Origin: Epiperipatus broadwayi | Taxonomy: Eukaryota; Onychophora; Udeonychophora; Euonychophora; Peripatidae | Direction of reading: 5' to 3' | Length of the DNA: 64,000 nucleotides | Assembly: GCA_028023455.1 (NCBI GenBank) | Contig: JAQFVV010000071.1 | Location: forward strand, 5,658,650-5,722,649 | Shown: in pieces, positions 12,284-24,246 of the stretch | Position numbering within the stretch: the first letter of the stretch is position 1 | Layout: every line of letters begins with the position of its first letter | Notes under the pieces: generated by a model | Database searches by the model: none | Seen by the model: the letters and a program-made list of their open reading frames with translations, nothing else | Told to the model about the DNA's origin: nothing | Position numbers and translations under genes: made by a program

Positions 12284-12502
12284 AACTGAAACACACAGGT
12301 TCATCATATACCTGTGTCTATATATGTGTGAGTGCAGACTTTCACACAATCCACCATTCTCCACACTATCTCATAACACTGATACACTTGAACGCAAGAG
12401 ATAGTGTGGAGAGTGGTGGGCTGTGTGAAAGTCTGTGCTCATATACCCTATATATTACATATTTATAGACACAGGTATATAATAAACCTGTGTGTTTCAG
12501 TT
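12284..12502. repeat. Palindromic foldback repeat, ~219 bp
   Basis: The left arm starts 'AACTGAAACACACAGGTT' and the right arm ends 'AACCTGTGTGTTTCAGTT'. Inner blocks also pair: 'ACCTGTGTCTATATATG' with 'TATAGACACAGGTATA', 'GCAGACTTTCACACA' with 'TGTGTGAAAGTCTGTGC', and 'CTCCACACTATCTC' with 'GAGATAGTGTGGAG'. The spacer is about 20 bp. The inner arms share sequence with family B. Confidence 0.8.
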
Positions 12503-12514
12503 ACTACATAGTAG

Positions 12515-12945
12515 AGATGTCTTCCCATCCCTTGTACATGTATTAAATGGATTATGCCCTGTACATGAGGGGTCAGATTGACCTTAGATCAACGTGGGTG
12601 TGACAAGAATCGCAGCCTCAGGGTAGTCTTTGAGCATTCCATCATCAGATTTTCAATTGGATGGACGGTTGAAGAGTTGGAGTGTGGAGCAGATTGAAGC
12701 CTTTCCATTAAAGTATGAGGATTGGCTATCTTAATATATATATATATATATATATATCAGTACTTATAGCATATATGTGTAGAGATGGTAATCTGGACCA
12801 ACTGAAAGTTGCTAGTTTAGCATGAAATACATATATTGGTGATTATTTCTCTTTTCAGCATATATGTGTTCAAGTGTTTTAGTGTTATGAGATAGTGTGG
12901 AGAGTGGTGGGTTGTGTGAAAGTCTGTGCTCATATACCCTTTTAT
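12515..12945 (-). repeat. Dispersed repeat family B, copy 5 (reverse orientation)
   Basis: Read on the minus strand it has the family blocks in order: the end next to 12945 carries 'GAGCACAGACTTTCACACA', then 'CACATATATGCTGAAAAG', 'AATATATGTATTTCATGC', an (AT)n run at 12733-12757, and 'AGATAGCCAATCCTCATAC'. It ends with the 'GGGCATAATCCATTTAATA'-type block near 12545. Confidence 0.7.
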
Positions 12946-12959
12946 ATATATAGTTTTTT

Positions 12960-14120
12960 TGTCTATTTTAAAAAAATTTTCGGCAGATTATATTATATGT
13001 TCTAATGTTTTTAAAAAAAGTTTTTATAGTTATTATCTAATACATTTTTAAGAATAAACTTAGGGAATGTATTATTATATAATTACTGAAATATGAAATG
13101 GAATTCATTAAATAATTATAAATTTATGAATTAAATATTTAATGTTAAATTTGTAATTATAAGTTCATATTGTCAATGATAGATTTAAGTAATGTAAACA
13201 TGTTTAGTCTTTATTCTAATTATCATTTTAAATTATGAACATCTTTATTATATATATTTAAATGCCATTTTATCAATTTTTCATTAAGATTTAGCGATGA
13301 TACATAAATTCATAAGTTATCAAATGGATTGGTTTTCTTTTCAGGATCTGTATACAATATATATGTATATCACATTTATCGGGGTTCATCGATATATGAT
13401 ATATAATACTATCATTCTAGTGTTTCGGCTGGATCTTACCTATTGTCTACTGGTTAATTAATGTTAAATATAACCAGATATTTTAGAGTCTTTGCAAAAT
13501 CAAAAGTTTGGCTAACAGAAAACAAAAACAAAGTATAAAAATATAAAAAGAGATTTAGAAGATAGTAGATAAAAAAAACAGTATAAAAATCAATAGCCAT
13601 TAAAGCTTATTAATCTAAATAAATTTTGATTTTTCTATTGATTTTCTTATGTGTGATTATTACACTCCTATTTTTATATTTTAAAGTTTTTATTCTTTTT
13701 TTTAATCTTTAAAGTCTTGTTACACTTTAGTATTCATATTGCCTCAACTTATTTATAATATTATTCATTTCCGATTGATTCTGTAGTTCTGAACAATCGT
13801 CTGTATGGTAGTACTATATCTAGATAATACGTCATTTATATCTGTGAGCCATTAAAATTTTTATTTTAAAATACGTATAAAATCATATACTTAGTTGAAT
13901 TATTGTCACGATATTACTACTTTTTTTTTTTACTTTTTCTAATAATTTATTTTCTTATCTGCTCATCTGGAGTCTTTACCCAAAATCTTCAGTTAAGCAA
14001 TATGTAGTACTAAACAGAAGTCTTTAATGACGGTTTATCTAGAACAATCAGAAAAAAATAAAAGTAAGTGCTTGAAAAAATGAGGAGTGGGGGAAGAGAT
14101 GTGTTATTGTATTAAATTGG
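12960..14120. other. AT-rich intergenic DNA, nothing recognised
   Basis: No coding or repeat structure that I can support. Confidence 0.4.
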
Positions 14121-14129
14121 GTAATAAAA

Positions 14130-14905
14130 AAAGAGAAATATCACATGACTTTAACACGTGACTCCAGCTTACATATAGTTGTTTTCGCAGCAAACACTTT
14201 TATGCTACCTAAGCTTTAGTAGGTAATAATAGATGTCAGATAACAGTATTTAATAAATCCCTATCCTGTGCTGTTCTATCCAATATCCCTAAGACTAGTT
14301 TCAATCATACGGCTTTCTGTGAAATGTTTCGATCTTGGAACAGAGTGCTATCATCTGGCATCTATTATTTCATACTAAAGTTTACAACAAGTCACTTAGA
14401 TATGTGAAATAAGTGGCATAGAGATGTGAAAAAATAGGCTAATGAAAGAACAATATTTAAACTGGAATTATGTGATAGAGTCATGTGATATTTCATTGTT
14501 TTTATCACATTGTGGTCATGGAATGGAGGTGTTTATAATCTATGAAAAAACTAAGAACACCATAATATGTAGATACTGAACCAATTTTTAGATCTTTATG
14601 ACTATACAGGTTACTTGGCTTATATTGAAAACATTTATATGTTTGTTTTTTTTTAGTTTAGGCTGATAGTTTGATAGTATAAAAGAGACATAAATGATAG
14701 CGACTGATAAGAAAGTGCATTAATCTTCAAGGTCCAAGTGCAGTGGTCAAAGATACAAAGCTCCTCACTGATGAAAGCCATAAGTTTGACATTAGTCTGG
14801 GGATATTGGACTGGACAGCACAGGGTCAGGGTTTATTAAGCACTATCATCTGGCATCTGTTAATTACTAAAACTTATAGTAAATAACATAAAAATGGCGA
14901 AAAAT
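14130..14905. repeat. Foldback repeat family F2, full copy with central hammerhead-like motif
   Basis: The left arm (about 14205-14330) reads 'TTTATGCTACCTAAGCTTTA', 'TAATAAATCCCTATCC' and 'CCAATATCCCTAAGACTAG'. The right arm (about 14765-14900) reads the complement: 'TAGTCTGGGGATATTGG', 'AGGGTTTATTAAGCAC' and 'CATCTGGCATCTGTTAATTA'. The inner 430 bp includes 'GTCATGTGATATTTCATTG' and 'TTTAGGCTGATAGTTTGATA', which recur at 16.5-16.7 kb. At 14763-14804 lies the module TCCTCA, CTGATGA, a short hairpin, GACA, TAGTC, TGGGGA, a hammerhead-like fold with one core change (GACA for GAAA). Confidence 0.7.
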
Positions 14906-14963
14906 TATATCAATAAAACAAGACATTGAATATTACTGTAAAATTATATATATATTTTCATAT

Positions 14964-15057
14964 ATCACAGCATCGGCCGGAAGGCGAACCTGCAACAAAC
15001 ATCTGCAACCAACTGCTTGCAAGGCGGCTGCGTTGACCTCTCGACTAACAACGCTTG
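14964..15057 (-). mobile_element. tRNA-derived SINE, copy 2
   Basis: Same family as the 8.66-kb copy. On the minus strand it has 'GTTAGTCGAGAGGTCAACGC' (A-box region) and 'GCAGGTTCGCCTTCCGG' (B-box region). A 9-bp direct repeat TTTTCATAT flanks it (14955-14963 and 15058-15066); on the left this overlaps the usual TTTTCATATRTCA tail, so the duplication is less certain than in the other copies. Confidence 0.75.
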
Positions 15058-15069
15058 TTTTCATATTTT

Positions 15070-15980
15070 AAGATATATATAATAAAGCAAATGAAAAGAA
15101 TTTGGGGTAAAGATATTACATTTACTATTAACATTTAATCATTGTCATCAGTGGTTATTTTCCATTGCATGAGCCTCTTTTATAATCATTTGTTTTAACA
15201 TCATAGTATTGTATTAAGTCTTAAACTTTAACAACCTTTTATTTTATTTAAGAAACATGGCTTTTATAAAAATATTGCTTCTGAAATGTAGAGTGCACTT
15301 TTTTGTTTTTCTGAAGTTGACTGCCATTATTTAATAATTATATTATTATTTAAATTTATATATTAATTCATTTAAAATATTTTAGGAATTATTTTAAAAA
15401 CAAATGTTTTTCTCAAATAAAACAACAACATAAAACTGTATTTGCAATTCAAAGTCTATTTAATTTTATAATATAAAACAGGTGTTCATAATCGGATATG
15501 TGGAGATAAATTTAGTTTTCTTTTCTTTCACTTTTATTGTTTTTAACTGAGTATTATATAATTCATCACGTTTCGGTTTGTAAAGTAAGAAGTTTTACCC
15601 TATTATTTCAAATCAACGCAGCGCTATATTTTCTCGCTAATTCCATCTGAAAAATTCTTCTTTAATTCTAAAAGCAAATAATAATCTCTTACTAAATTGA
15701 TTCCTATTATAAAAATTCTTCACTTAAATTACAACTTAAACACTCTTGAGTGACAGTGAAGAGTGGAAACGAACTAAAAAAATATTTACATCTGCATTGA
15801 TAACCCACTACAATGTGTGATGTTTGTCTTTCAGATTTTAACATTTCTAAATTCTATAAAATATTTGAACATTTTATATTTTAGAAAAAGTGCCTAAAAA
15901 GAAACCGATACTGTTAACAAAACAAATATCAAATATAATATATACTATTAAAAAAAATTAAAATGTAACCTTAAAGTGAA
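15070..15980. other. AT-rich intergenic DNA, nothing recognised
   Basis: No frame, RNA or repeat that I can support. Confidence 0.4.
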
Positions 15981-15984
15981 AATA

Positions 15985-16960
15985 AAATATACATATATAG
16001 CAGTCTTTCCTAAACCACTATGATCATTTCAATTCCAAGAAGAAAAGGAGGAAAAAGGCAAATTCATCTATTTTTACTACTTTTATTCCACCTAATGGAA
16101 GATTTATTAATCAATAGATGCCACATAATAGTTGTTAATATATCCTTATCCAGTGATGTCATATCTAAATACTCCCGAACTAATTTTGAGTTTATGGCTT
16201 TCATTAGCAAGGAGATTTGGGGATTTTTAAAATAGTGCATTTGGACCTTTTTGAATCTAATACATTTTTCTATTATCAGCCATTTTTTACTTTTGTTCTA
16301 CTATCAACCTACCAGCCCAAATTGAAAAACAGTTTGATTTCAAACTTATTTACCTGCATAGTTATATAGATCTTAAAGTGATTCAGTTTCTACATATTAT
16401 GGTGATATTAAGTACCTTTATTTTTTGACCAAAATTGATTTTAAAAAACAACAACATATTACATGACCAACGTGGCATCTTATGAATAGCAATGTGTAAG
16501 CTAAAATCAAGTGATGTTATTGGTTTTATATCACTTTTGGTCAAAGAATAAAGATGCTATCATTGTAATAAAATTAAGGATACCGTAATGTATAGAAACT
16601 GGTCTGTTTTCAGATCTATATAACTATGTGGATAAATAATCTTCAATTGAAAACATCACACTGTTTATCAATTTGGGCTGATAGATTGATAGTGGAAGAA
16701 AAAATACACTGTTAGAAGAAAAGTGAAATAAAACCAAAAGGTTCAAGTAAATAGTAAAAAAAAAATTCAAAAAAATTCCTCATTAATAAAGGCTGTAAGT
16801 TAGAAACTGGTCTGGAATATTTGTGTAGTGTTGACTGGTTAGGAATTTATTAAGTACTACGACCTGTCATCTATTGTTTACTAAAGCTTACACTAGGTGG
16901 CATAAAAATATTGAGAATAGGAAAATTTACTAATGAATAGCAATGTGTGAGCCAAAGTCA
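15985..16960. repeat. Foldback repeat family F2, second copy (diverged)
   Basis: The left half includes 'CAATAGATGCCACATAATAG', 'TATATCCTTATCCAGTG' and 'TATCAGCCATTTTTTAC'. The right half includes 'AATTTGGGCTGATAGATTGA', 'TTAGAAACTGGTCTGGAATA' and 'GAATTTATTAAGTACTACGA', followed by 'ACACTAGGTGGCATAAAAAT'. The hammerhead-like module at 16777-16817 is decayed (CTGATGA has become TTAATAA). The 71-codon frame at 16020 lies in this repeat and is not a gene. Confidence 0.6.
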
Positions 16961-17187
16961 TGTACTGTCTTGTTAGTCATGTGATAAAAATGCTCTAAAT
17001 ATGAGTTTTGTGATGATTATGCAATTTAAAAAATATATGTAATTTATTAAATTAAACACAAAATGAAAAGAATAATTAATTGATTGAAGCTCAGATTATT
17101 AACAGCATCTTAAGAAAAAAACTAAGATAAAAAATTAAAATCACCTCTGGAAATATTGTGAAAAGTTTACCAAAAATGTTTATGGCC

Positions 17188-17392
17188 CAGTGGTTCTCAA
17201 CCTGTGGGTTGCGACCCCTTTGAGAGTCGAACAACCCTTTCACAGGGGTCACCTAAAACCATTGGAGTATTCAGATTGATGTCATTATCATGCCAACTCT
17301 ATCACATACAAAATAATTTTAATGTTGGGGGTCACCACAACATAAGGAACTGTATTAAAGGATCACAGCATTAGTAAGGTTGAGACCCACTG
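17188..17392 (+). mobile_element. SPIN-like nonautonomous hAT transposon (MITE), ~205 bp
   Basis: The left end reads CAGTGGTTCTCAACCTGTGG and the right end GGTTGAGACCCACTG, which are imperfect inverted termini. Just inside are 'GGTTGCGACCCCTTT', 'CCCTTTCACAGGGGTCACCT', 'GGGGGTCACCACAACAT', 'GGAACTGTATTAAAGGATC' and 'CAGCATTAGTAAGGTTGAG'. I recognise this order as the short nonautonomous SPIN (SPACE INVADERS) hAT element described from several tetrapods and a few invertebrates. The flanks GTTTATGGC and GTTTATGC look like a slightly decayed 8-bp hAT target duplication. The middle third has diverged. No transposase is present. Confidence 0.85.
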
Positions 17393-17399
17393 GTTTATG

Positions 17400-18520
17400 C
17401 AAAAATATCAAAAATAAATCAAGTTATACAAAGAGATAAAAAATATTAATATAAGATTTTTATTCTATGTAATAGCAACCTTCTGAAATTTCAGTCTATA
17501 AAAATTAAAGCCTTACTGTATGTGTTTATGTGAACCATCTTTATTTGTTATGTCAGTTCTTCATATCAACAAATATTAGAAAAAAATATGCTACCACATA
17601 CATAAACATGAGATGTTTTGTTGATTTCAAAATTTAATTTATCTGTCTGTTGGTTAAGTGAATCTAATTTTAGTTCAAATTGTGCATGGTTTTTTTATGT
17701 TGTGTTTTAGTGAGTGGGTATTATGTATATACAACACTAATAATAAAAGATTATAAAATCAGTTGTCTATTGTAAGGTAACAATTTTTATTTTTATACCA
17801 AATTTTATTATCTTTCTGTTAAATTTTTTTATAGAGTTCAGAGGAAAAGCTTTCTCCTTTATTGACTCTAATCCCTTTTATTAATTAACAGTTTAACAAA
17901 AAAAATAATTTCATTTTCATTAAACATTGTTCCTCTGCAAAATCTTTTAATTAAGTAATTAATCTGGAATTTTGTAATTAATTTAAAAATGCTGGCTTAT
18001 CTAAAAAATATTTTAAGCAATGCTGATTGGAGAGATTCTTGAAATTCCTGAGTGAGAGAAACAATAAGCAGTGGAGCTATATAAGGTCAATTAAAAATTA
18101 TTAATTATTGTATTCTATGCTATTATAATTTATTCTATTTTGCTGACTTTATTAGACTCTGCTTATTCTGTTTGCATTATGATCCTGCAGTCGTATCAGT
18201 GGTCATTTAAAAAATGAACCCCAGACTCACTCCAGTGGCAGTATCTGAAGCTATGGGTACTGCAAGAACAAACTTATCTCCAGCATGAACTCTTCTTTTG
18301 CCAACATATGCTAAATTTGCCTGCATACTGACATCATGAACCAGCCAACTGAGTTATCCTAGAACTTTTTAAAATAAAGCTATCTCTTCAACCAAGAACA
18401 AAGAAGCTCCCTTGAAAATATATCAATATTTTAAGAGTACATACTCATTTGATTAATCTGTTCAGAAAGTAAGAACTCTCCACCTCATTATTATGGACTA
18501 ATGGTAAAAATTCATCTGAA
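17400..18520. other. AT-rich intergenic DNA, nothing recognised
   Basis: About 18220-18330 is less AT-rich ('CCCCAGACTCACTCCAGTGG', 'CATCATGAACCAGCCAACTG') but carries no frame or motif that I recognise. Confidence 0.4.
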
Positions 18521-19729
18521 ATAGATAGATAGATAGATAGATAGATAGGTAGGTAGGTAGGTAGGTAGGTAGGTAGGTAGGTAGGTAGGTAGGTAGGTAG
18601 GTATAGGTAGGTAGATAGATAGATAGGTAGGTAGGTAGGTAGGTAGGTAGGTAGGTAGGTAGGTAGGTAGGTAGGTAGGTAGGTAGGTAGGTAGGTAGGT
18701 AGGTAGGTAGGTAGGTAGGTAGGTAGGTAGGTAGGTAGGTAGGTAGGTAGGTAGGTAGGTAGGTAGGTAGGTAGGTAGGTAGGTAGGTAGGTAGGTAGGT
18801 AGGTAGGTAGGTAGGTAGGTAGGTAGGTAGGTAGGTAGATAGGTAGGTAGGTAGGTAGGTAGGTAGGTAGGTAGGTAGGTAGGTAGGTAGGTAGGTAGGT
18901 AGGTAGGTAGGTAGGTAGGTAGGTAGGTAGGTAGGTAGGTAGGTAGGTAGGTAGGTAGGTAGGTAGGTAGGTAGGTCGGTAGGTAGGTAGGTAGGTAGGT
19001 AGGTAGGTAGGTAGGTAGGTAGGTAGGTAGGTAGGTAGGTAGGTAGGTAGGTAGGTAGGTAGGTAGGTAGGTAGGTAGGTAGGTAGGTAGGTAGGTAGGT
19101 AGGTAGGTAGGTAGGTAGGTAGGTAGGTAGGTAGGTAGGTAGGTAGGTAGGTAGGTAGGTAGGTAGGTAGGTAGGTAGGTAGGTAGGTAGGTAGGTAGGT
19201 AGGTAGGTAGGTAGGTAGGTAGGTAGGTAGGTAGGTAGGTAGGTAGGTAGGTAGGTAGGTAGGTAGGTGGGTGGGTAGGTGGGTAGGTAGGTGGGTAGGT
19301 AGGTAGGTAGGTAGGTAGGTAGGTAGGTAGGTAGGTAGGTAGGTGGGTAGGTAGGTAGGTAGGTAGGTAGGTAGGTAGGTAGGTAGGTAGGTAGGTAGGT
19401 AGGTAGGTAGGTAGGTAGGTAGGTAGGTAGGTAGGTAGGTAGGTAGGTAGGTAGGTAGGTAGGTAGGTAGGTAGGTAGGTAGGTAGGTAGGTAGGTAGGT
19501 AGGTAGGTAGGTAGGTAGGTAGGTAGGTAGGTAGGTAGGTAGGTAGGTAGGTAGGTAGGTAGGTAGGTAGGTAGGTAGGTAGGTAGGTAGGTAGGTAGGT
19601 AGGTAGGTAGGTAGGTAGGTAGGTAGGTAGGTAGGTAGGTAGGTAGGTAGGTAGGTAGGTAGGTAGGTAGGTAGGTAGGTAGGTAGGTAGGTAGGTAGGT
19701 AGGTAGGTAGGTAGGTAGGTAGGTAGGTA
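18521..19729. repeat. Very long AGGT tetranucleotide microsatellite (~1.2 kb)
   Basis: The run starts as (ATAG)n, changes to (AGGT)n at about 18548, passes through a short GTATAGGTAGGTAGATAG interruption at 18601-18625 and continues to 19729. There are few other interruptions: one AGAT at 18838, TCGGT at 18976, and a GGGT-rich cluster at 19268-19346. The length is a multiple of four over long distances, so the minus strand reads as a 447-codon Tyr-Leu-Pro-Thr frame. This is an artefact of the microsatellite, not a gene. The purine strand has GG doublets every four bases. Confidence 0.98.
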
Positions 19730-19734
19730 AGCCA

Positions 19735-21150
19735 GTAATCTAAGAGTGTAGGTACATTTGATTTCATTAATTCACATTTTATATTCATATATTTCTTAAG
19801 ATATAACTTGTTTTATATTTCAAATTTTTATTTTGTCGATCTTAGCATTTTATATAGGTATCATAGATTATAAATATTCCAGCTTTAACCCTTAAATGTC
19901 TTTAATTTCTTGACAGTTGGTCAGTCAGTGAATTTCTTTGACAGTTGAAAATGCTATAGGTTTCTAAAATTAATTATTTTTTAGTCTTAAACATTAAGTG
20001 TTATTAAAAAGAATCTTAGAATTTTTTTTTTCAATTTTATCCTTGTTTTATGAGTAGAAGTAAAAAGATTTTTGTAAGTCAGATTTAGCAAAAGAAACTC
20101 TGAATTAATATTTTTTTAATACATGTTTACTTAATAATGTCTAAGAACTTGACATATTCATTTTTTACTTGATATATGCAGATGTATATTCAATCATTTT
20201 ACATATGTATATTAAACCATTAAAATAATAGGTTTTCTATGTTTATATCATATGTATGAAAAAGAAAAAACATTATTCTGCTTTGTGTGTATGCAATACC
20301 ACAGGGCGTTTATTTATCTATTTGGTCTTTTATTTAGCACTCAATTCAGCTAAGGTTTATTTATCACTTGAAATTAACAGTCATTATTGCTCTTCCATTG
20401 TGTCAAGTTTAGTAAAGCTTCCCATACTTTTTATTTTTTTTTTGCTATTATTTAATTTGGGTTACCTATAGGATTTTCTCATTGATTATTTCCCGTTTTC
20501 TTGCATGGCTTGTGTCTTGGACTACATATGAGATATCTTATAAAAATGCATCACATGTGAGATTATTAATTAAGAAATGTTTTACATAGATATATGCACA
20601 CATCAGAAATTGCCAAACATATGGAGATTTCTAGTATATTCACATTCAATTATTTAATGAATTAAATTAATTCAAAGGGGATGATTAAAAAAACAACTGA
20701 CAAAGACAACTGCTTATTTAAAAGAGTTTATATTGAAGCACTCAAATCTGTTGCACACATTTGGCTTCACTTTCTGGGGATGTTTGAAATCCTTCAAACA
20801 TAGGTTCAAACTCAGTCATTTAATAAACAATCAATAGGGAGTGAAGGTATACCAATGCACATGATTGTTTATCTTTTATTAAGCTTTATTCTCATCTAAA
20901 ATTGATATAAATATAAAACATAAATTTCTATTATGGTAAACAATCATGCGTATGTGTGTGTGTAACAGATAAACATAATAATTTTATTAAAAGCATTATA
21001 TTACGTATATATTTTATTCATGTATTTTTTACTTTTGAGAAGAAGTTCGAGAGAGTAATGCAAATTTAGTAAACAAAAGACTTACCTTATTTCAAATTCA
21101 GAAAAGATTTATTTTTTTTTAACATAGGTTTATTTTAAAAGTCACATTAC
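19735..21150. other. AT-rich intergenic DNA, nothing recognised
   Basis: A 71-codon frame at 20256-20471 is hydrophobic and unrecognised; AT-rich random sequence produces such frames easily. Confidence 0.35.
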
Positions 21151-23665
21151 TTAACATTTATCCCCCAGGTCTATTTTCAGCTTGAAATAGACCAAGACTA
21201 GCTCTCTCGAACTTGATCTCATTCATACTTTAAAATTAGCTGTGTCATTGTGACCGTTAGCTCACATCCGGGGATTACAAAAGGCAGCGAAAATTAGTAT
21301 AAATACCACCGCATTTTCTAACTAAAAGGCTCTACATGTTATTTTCTAAACATTGTTGCTAAGGAAATCTATGTCACTCAGAACTTTAAAATGGTTAGTG
21401 GGTAGAGTTAAAATTTGCTTTCCTGATCTCTCCAAGATCAAACTAGTGCCAATGTATTCATAAGCCATCGTTTCCAAACTATTGCCAAAATGAACTGTAA
21501 TTTACACCAGGAACGGACTTTAACCGCAATTTTGTCAAAATAATGCCAAATTAATCATATTTCCTTAAAAATGAAATCAACGCATGTGCATACGTCCATC
21601 AAGTCATCCAACGAAAGGTAATTCCCTGCCGCAAAATGAACTCTAAAAACTTTATCTAAATAATCTTCTTAATTGTAAAATGTAAAATTCAACCTCTAAT
21701 TATGTAAATTTAGCTCAACTAAAGTATGTCCTTTTAATGTTTCCATTTTTGTAATCTTTATATTTCCAAAATGTAATTGCTTATCTTTCCATCGGTAATG
21801 CCAAACCGATTAATTGCTTAAATAATGACTTTTCTTTTTGCTTCAATATCTAAATTCTATTTGATTTTCTAAACTCGATTACTAGGTTTTCAATCTTCCT
21901 GTATTATTATTTTCAAATGCAGCAATTTTAATTTGATATTATGTAAATCATACCCATTTTAATATGCTAATAATTCAATCTGGTGAATTAATCTTATCTT
22001 ATTTTACTATTCCACCATTAAGGAATTTAAATCGTAAACGTAAGTTTTCTTACAAAACTATAAAAATTCGCCAGGTTGAAAAATATTCCTAAACTATTTT
22101 ATTTAATTTATATTATGCTTTCCATTATCATTTCAAATAAATTATTAACTATTATTTCACACTATTGATTAATATTAAATAAATTTAGTATTAAATAAAT
22201 TGAAGTTCAGATACTTACTTTATTTGATGATTCATTATATAATTAGCCCGCCATCTAACAATAATTTAAGTAACTAATTTTTCGGGCATATTGATATGCA
22301 TTTAACGAAGGGAATCTTAATTTTTCATATTTTATTATTGATATGCTAAATAATCTTTTAAGTAAATTGTATGTCCTTTTTGGGATTGCTTATACATTAT
22401 CATTTCATTACGCTAGGCTTACTTACTCTTTAAGGCCATAAAATTCAGTATTAATACAGACCTGAAAGCCCTCGCGATGCATCCGGTAATAACATTCATC
22501 AATCAAATGTTGCTTTGTCATACTTTCTCTCGTCACTGGAATCCTTAAAGCACATTTCTCGGTGGAGTGTGGAGGCCCCAACTCCAAAGGTTGTGTTTGG
22601 TCACGCAGGCTCTATTATGGATTAACATTCGGAAAATGGAACCATAATATCTTGCCAACCACTTCTTCGGATGCCATCTGTCACAAGTGCAGATGAGCTT
22701 ATATTCTTCGTTCTCAAGTTGATGAAGCTTCTTGTCCTCTCAAACGTTATCATTCGGTCCACACACTATCGTTTATACTTCCTCATATGTTTTATTCATC
22801 TGTAAGGTGTAATGATATGATTTTCCTAAGCCACTCCAAGTTCTCATTATAATATAACTTTAGTTTGCCTTATATGCATTAGCTTATTAGCACTATGCAC
22901 CCTTTCTTTCAACCGCTATTAAATACATTGAAAGTTAACTTCTAATAAAGTCTATAAAAGTTAAGTCACATGACTGAATGTCAAAAAAATTATACTTCTC
23001 CTTATTCTATACATAAATCGTAAATGATGAATCATTTTATAATTTCCGAGATAATTAATCTATCGTTAATATAAGTATGATGATATTCAGGTATAATCAA
23101 AATTCACTAGATTATTCAAACTATTATAATGTATATAACAAAAGCCCACGGATAGTTATTGAAATCCGTTATATTCTTTGTGATTTGAATATTATAATGT
23201 GTATAATAAAAGCCCACGTATAGTTATGAAATCCGTTACATTCTTCATGATTTAAAATGTCATAGCGTGAATAATAGAAGCCCTATAAAATATATTTAAA
23301 TTAGCATATTAAGTCGCATCGTTTCGACTAATTAAGTTCTTACTATGTAAATTTGGTGGTTGCATATCCATCAATCCTTAAATTATGTTACTAAGGTTTG
23401 CATGGAATGCCCACGTTATCATTAAATGAAACCCAGATCGAGTATTCCCTATGTAATCAAGATTATGATGTGTTTTAAGTCTCTATATCCTGTTGCTCAC
23501 ATACTGATTTAATTTCATTACTAATGTTATTTTCAATAAATTCATATTTAATGGTCTATTCTTTGGACATTTTCTTAATTCATGCATGCACATCTGTTAT
23601 TATATTGCATCATCATTTAGTTAATCATTAGATCTCTTGTGTCTCTGCTGACCCTCTGGGCCGGG
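21150..23665. other. Unassigned region with different texture, possibly remnant LTR-element interior
   Basis: This stretch is slightly richer in CG-containing words than its surroundings, for example 'CTCACATCCGGGGATTACA' near 21262, 'CCTCGCGATGCATCCGG' near 22470 and 'GTGGAGGCCCCAACTCC' near 22567. No frame is open for any distance. It ends in a purine-rich stretch at 23658-23667, just before a TGTTAA-type candidate LTR start. I can only suggest that it is the decayed inside of a retroelement. Confidence 0.25.
23120..23290. repeat. Short tandem duplication, ~80-bp unit, about 2 copies
   Basis: The block 'ATTATAATGTATATAACAAAA', then 'GCCCACGGATAGTTATTGAAA' and 'TCCGTTATATTCTTTGTGAT', is followed by a second copy ('GTGTATAATAAAAGCCCACG', 'AATCCGTTACATTC'). 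A third, shorter copy begins 'AATAATAGAAGCCC'. Confidence 0.75.
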
Positions 23666-23668
23666 GAT

Positions 23669-24228
23669 TGTTAAAATGTCATTTGCTATCGTCAGAAGTG
23701 TTGTTTGTAATGTTATAGACTTGGAAAATGGGCAATAGGGCAGTGTTCATGAGTATTCCTGACCTGTGTATCTCGCATACGATTGAACTCTAGGTACTTT
23801 TGCTTAGATGCTAATTCTTGTTATACAAACATACAATTCTGATTGGTACAATACTAACTTGTAATATGATTGTGCTAATTATAGTGTAAATTCATTTATT
23901 AATGTAAGCTATTTATTGTATTTTTGTTTACTATTGTTATTTCATTAATAAACATTATTATTAGTTTTCAGATTTGTCTGGCATTTGTTTGCTGTTGTCT
24001 GGCCTACTAATTGTTTATTTTACTAAGAATCTCTATTCTCCCTGGTCTCATGGCATAATTAATTTACATATAGGCGAACAGTTGTGTAAGCACTTAATGA
24101 ATATTCAGGTCAACCAAAAATAAATATTTTTAGCTAGAGAAGCCTAGTGGCCTCCTCTGTCAATAGATATTTAATGCAGGTTGTCCAGCATAATGTATAT
24201 ATATATAAAATTCAAAACTGCCTAACAA
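23669..24228 (+). other. Candidate solo or 3' LTR with preceding polypurine tract (weak)
   Basis: The purine-rich GGGCCGGGGA at 23658-23667 is followed by TGTTAAAATG, the usual order at a 3' LTR start. An ATTAATAAACA polyadenylation-type hexamer lies near 23948, and a TAACA that could close the LTR lies at 24224-24228. I found no second copy in the window and no target duplication, so this is a weak call and the right end is a guess. Confidence 0.2.
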
Positions 24229-24246
24229 CTATACTAGTAATAAAAA

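Noticed and set aside
18445-19788. 447-codon minus-strand frame of Tyr-Leu-Pro-Thr repeats
   Set aside because: It is the translation of the AGGT microsatellite; a tetranucleotide array with period-12 translation has no stops by construction.
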